Positions 32,917 to 34,063 of a DNA stretch of 34,063 nucleotides are shown here, one piece after another. Source of the stretch: a virus. The DNA lies in the IMG/VR virus record IMGVR_UViG_3300006875_000071, positions 1 through 34,063 of that record. One strand, given 5' to 3'. A model generated the notes under the pieces. That model searched no databases. It was given only the letters and a program-made list of their open reading frames with translations, and was not told where the DNA came from. Numbering within the stretch: position 1 is the first letter of the stretch; the number at the start of each line of letters is the position of its first letter. A program made the position numbers and the translations under genes.

Positions 32917-32919
32917 ATA
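32912..32919 (+). promoter_or_regulatory. T4-like late promoter -10 element
   Basis: AATAAATA covers the stop of the 52-residue gene and lies 24 bases before the ATG at 32944. The octamer is the same as those at 11495, 24451 and (minus strand) 9697. It would give the last fibre genes their own late transcript. Confidence 0.5.
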
Positions 32920-32943
32920 ATAGAAACTTACTAGAGAACAACA

Positions 32944-33600
32944 ATGGCTTATATTGGATCTTACCCAGCAGACAGAACATCTGGCGCTAAACCTCGTGAT
33001 GAATACGTAGGTAATGGATCAACCACAACTTTTACTTTATCACAAGAAGTTCCTGGTGGGTTTGAATCAAATGTGATCGTGATTGTTGACAATGTTATCC
33101 AACAACCAGTGGAATCATATACAATTGCTGGTGATAACATTACGTTAACATTCTCTGAGGCACCATCAGCGTCATCTGTTATCTACGTTTTACATCAAGG
33201 TAATGCAACGTATCAGATGATTCCAGTAGTTGGTTCTGTAACACCAGATAAATTATCAGAAAATCTAAGGAACTTTACCTTAGATACATTTACTGGTAAT
33301 GGCAGTTTAACCACATTCGCCTTATCAACAACACCAACATCAGCAAATAGTATTTTAGTATCGGTGGACGGTATTATCCAAACTCCGACAACCAACTATA
33401 CAATCACTGATAATGATTTAATTTTCACAGCGGCACCTGATAGTGGAACTGCTATCACCGTTACACATCTAGGTTTTTCAACAGTATCTCGTATAACTGT
33501 TCCTGACGGATCTATCACTTCTGCAAAATTAGCAGTAAATGAAGACTGGGGATTGGTAGACGGAGCAGTAACATCAGAATTAGATTTCGGGAGCATATAA
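32944..33600 (+). CDS. Tail fibre-like protein with two repeated beta modules
   Basis: A 218-residue protein. After a short N-terminal tag (MAYIGSYPADRTSGAKPRDE) come two copies of a module of about 85-95 residues: VGNGSTTTFTLS...VIVIVDNVIQQPVESYTIAG (about residues 22-85) and FTGNGSLTTFALS...ILVSVDGIIQTPTTNYTITD (about 116-180). This GNGS-x-TTF/VDGxIQxP pattern is typical of phage fibre proteins that attach to baseplates. It ends with PDGSITSAKLAVNEDWG, a short trimerisation-like motif. Likely a fibre stalk or connector. Confidence 0.75.
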   Translation: MAYIGSYPADRTSGAKPRDEYVGNGSTTTFTLSQEVPGGFESNVIVIVDNVIQQPVESYTIAGDNITLTFSEAPSASSVIYVLHQGNATYQMIPVVGSVTPDKLSENLRNFTLDTFTGNGSLTTFALSTTPTSANSILVSVDGIIQTPTTNYTITDNDLIFTAAPDSGTAITVTHLGFSTVSRITVPDGSITSAKLAVNEDWGLVDGAVTSELDFGSI

Positions 33601-33603
33601 TAA

Positions 33604-34063
33604 ATGTCAAAACAAGTACAATTAAGAAGAGGCACTACCGCTCAACACAGCAGCTTCACTGGTGTTGTTGGTGAGGTTACTGTTGATACAACAAAGAAAA
33701 CAGTTGTTGTTCATGACGGATCTACCGCAGGAGGTGTCCCACTAGCAACTGAAACTGCCTTAGGTGATTATGTTGCAACATCTGATATCGGCTCCACAGT
33801 ACAAGCATACGATGCTGACACAGCTAAGACAGACGTTGCACAGAGTTTTACAGCCGCACAGCGTGGCACTATCTCTGCTCTCACAGACGGTGCAACTATT
33901 ACCCCAGACTTTGCTTTAGGGAATAACTTCTCTGTCACCTTGGGAGGCAACCGAACACTAGCAAACCCAAGCAACTTAGTTGCTGGACAAAGTGGTTCAA
34001 TCTTTATCTCTCAAGATGGCACTGGTAGTCGCACCTTGGCTTGGGGTAGTTACTGGGATTTTG
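33604..34063 (+). CDS. Tail fibre protein with Mtd-N-like start (3' end outside window)
   Basis: ATG at 33604, 3 bases after the previous stop; the frame stays open to the end of the window (153 complete codons). The start SKQVQLRRGTTAQHSSFTG, then VGEVTVDTTKKTVVVHDGST, is the N-terminal fold of the major tropism determinant type found on many phage fibres. A second segment from about residue 95 (ALTDGATITPDFALGNNF, LGGNRTLANPSNLVAGQSG, ISQDGTG) is a beta-module also common in fibres. It is probably a host-recognition fibre; the receptor-binding tip is not visible. Confidence 0.8.
   Translation, partial: MSKQVQLRRGTTAQHSSFTGVVGEVTVDTTKKTVVVHDGSTAGGVPLATETALGDYVATSDIGSTVQAYDADTAKTDVAQSFTAAQRGTISALTDGATITPDFALGNNFSVTLGGNRTLANPSNLVAGQSGSIFISQDGTGSRTLAWGSYWDF

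Noticed and set aside
1-34063. tRNA genes, CRISPR arrays, insertion sequences, integrase or attachment sites
   Set aside because: None seen by eye: no cloverleaf-like segment in the short gaps, no spaced direct repeats, and no transposase or recombinase among the genes.

Overview
The window is a 34 kb piece of an AT-rich T4-like contractile-tailed phage (myovirus) genome. The evidence is a near-complete run of T4-type replication, late-transcription and baseplate genes: 33, 59, 32, 29, 51, 26, 16, 54, 2-like, 4, 48, 53, 27-like, 5, PAAR, 25, 6, 7-like, 8 and a very large DUF4815 baseplate protein. Gene order and sequence style resemble T4-like phages of aquatic bacteria (cyanophage, pelagiphage and methylophage relatives) more than coliphage T4. 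Signal peptides, a lipoprotein and a cell-wall hydrolase indicate a Gram-negative host. No tRNA, CRISPR array, insertion sequence or integrase was recognised.

Layout. (1) 1-3146, plus strand: the end of a SleB-type cell-wall hydrolase, a ClpP-like protease, then five small membrane or secreted proteins, including a lipoprotein with an LPP20-like pattern and a periplasmic FlgT-N-like protein. A sigma70-like promoter lies in front of the last four. This is the least ordinary part of the window. (2) 3149-5682, plus: two small conserved proteins, the late-transcription co-activator gp33, helicase loader gp59, a small charged protein and ssDNA-binding protein gp32, closed by a strong intrinsic terminator. 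(3) 11480-5732, minus: gp4, a gp2-like protein, gp54, an SNase-like nuclease, small terminase gp16, gp26, gp51 and the tape measure. (4) 11533-30774, plus: gp48, gp53, a gp27-like hub, gp5, PAAR tip, gp25, gp6, gp7-like, a small fibre-like protein, gp8 and the 2094-residue DUF4815 protein. (5) 30774-34063, plus: small virion proteins and host-recognition fibres; the last gene runs off the window.

How they work together. gp33 would direct host RNA polymerase to late promoters; an AATAAATA octamer resembling the T4 late -10 element TATAAATA lies 20-35 bases before four structural genes or gene blocks. gp59 and gp32 serve replication and recombination. The minus block makes the hub, tail tube start and tape measure plus DNA-packaging functions; the plus block makes the hub spike and wedges; the right end makes the adhesins. 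gp5 carries two different peptidoglycan-hydrolase-like domains around a beta-helix spike.

Main discovery candidate: gp26 ends in the perfect -1 slippery heptamer T TTT TTC followed at once by TAG. The -1 frame runs straight into gp51, which has no AUG before its conserved-looking part, and the tape measure follows 5 bases later. This is the lambda G/GT tail-chaperone arrangement in a T4-like phage. Second candidate: the secreted or outer-membrane cassette at 815-3146.
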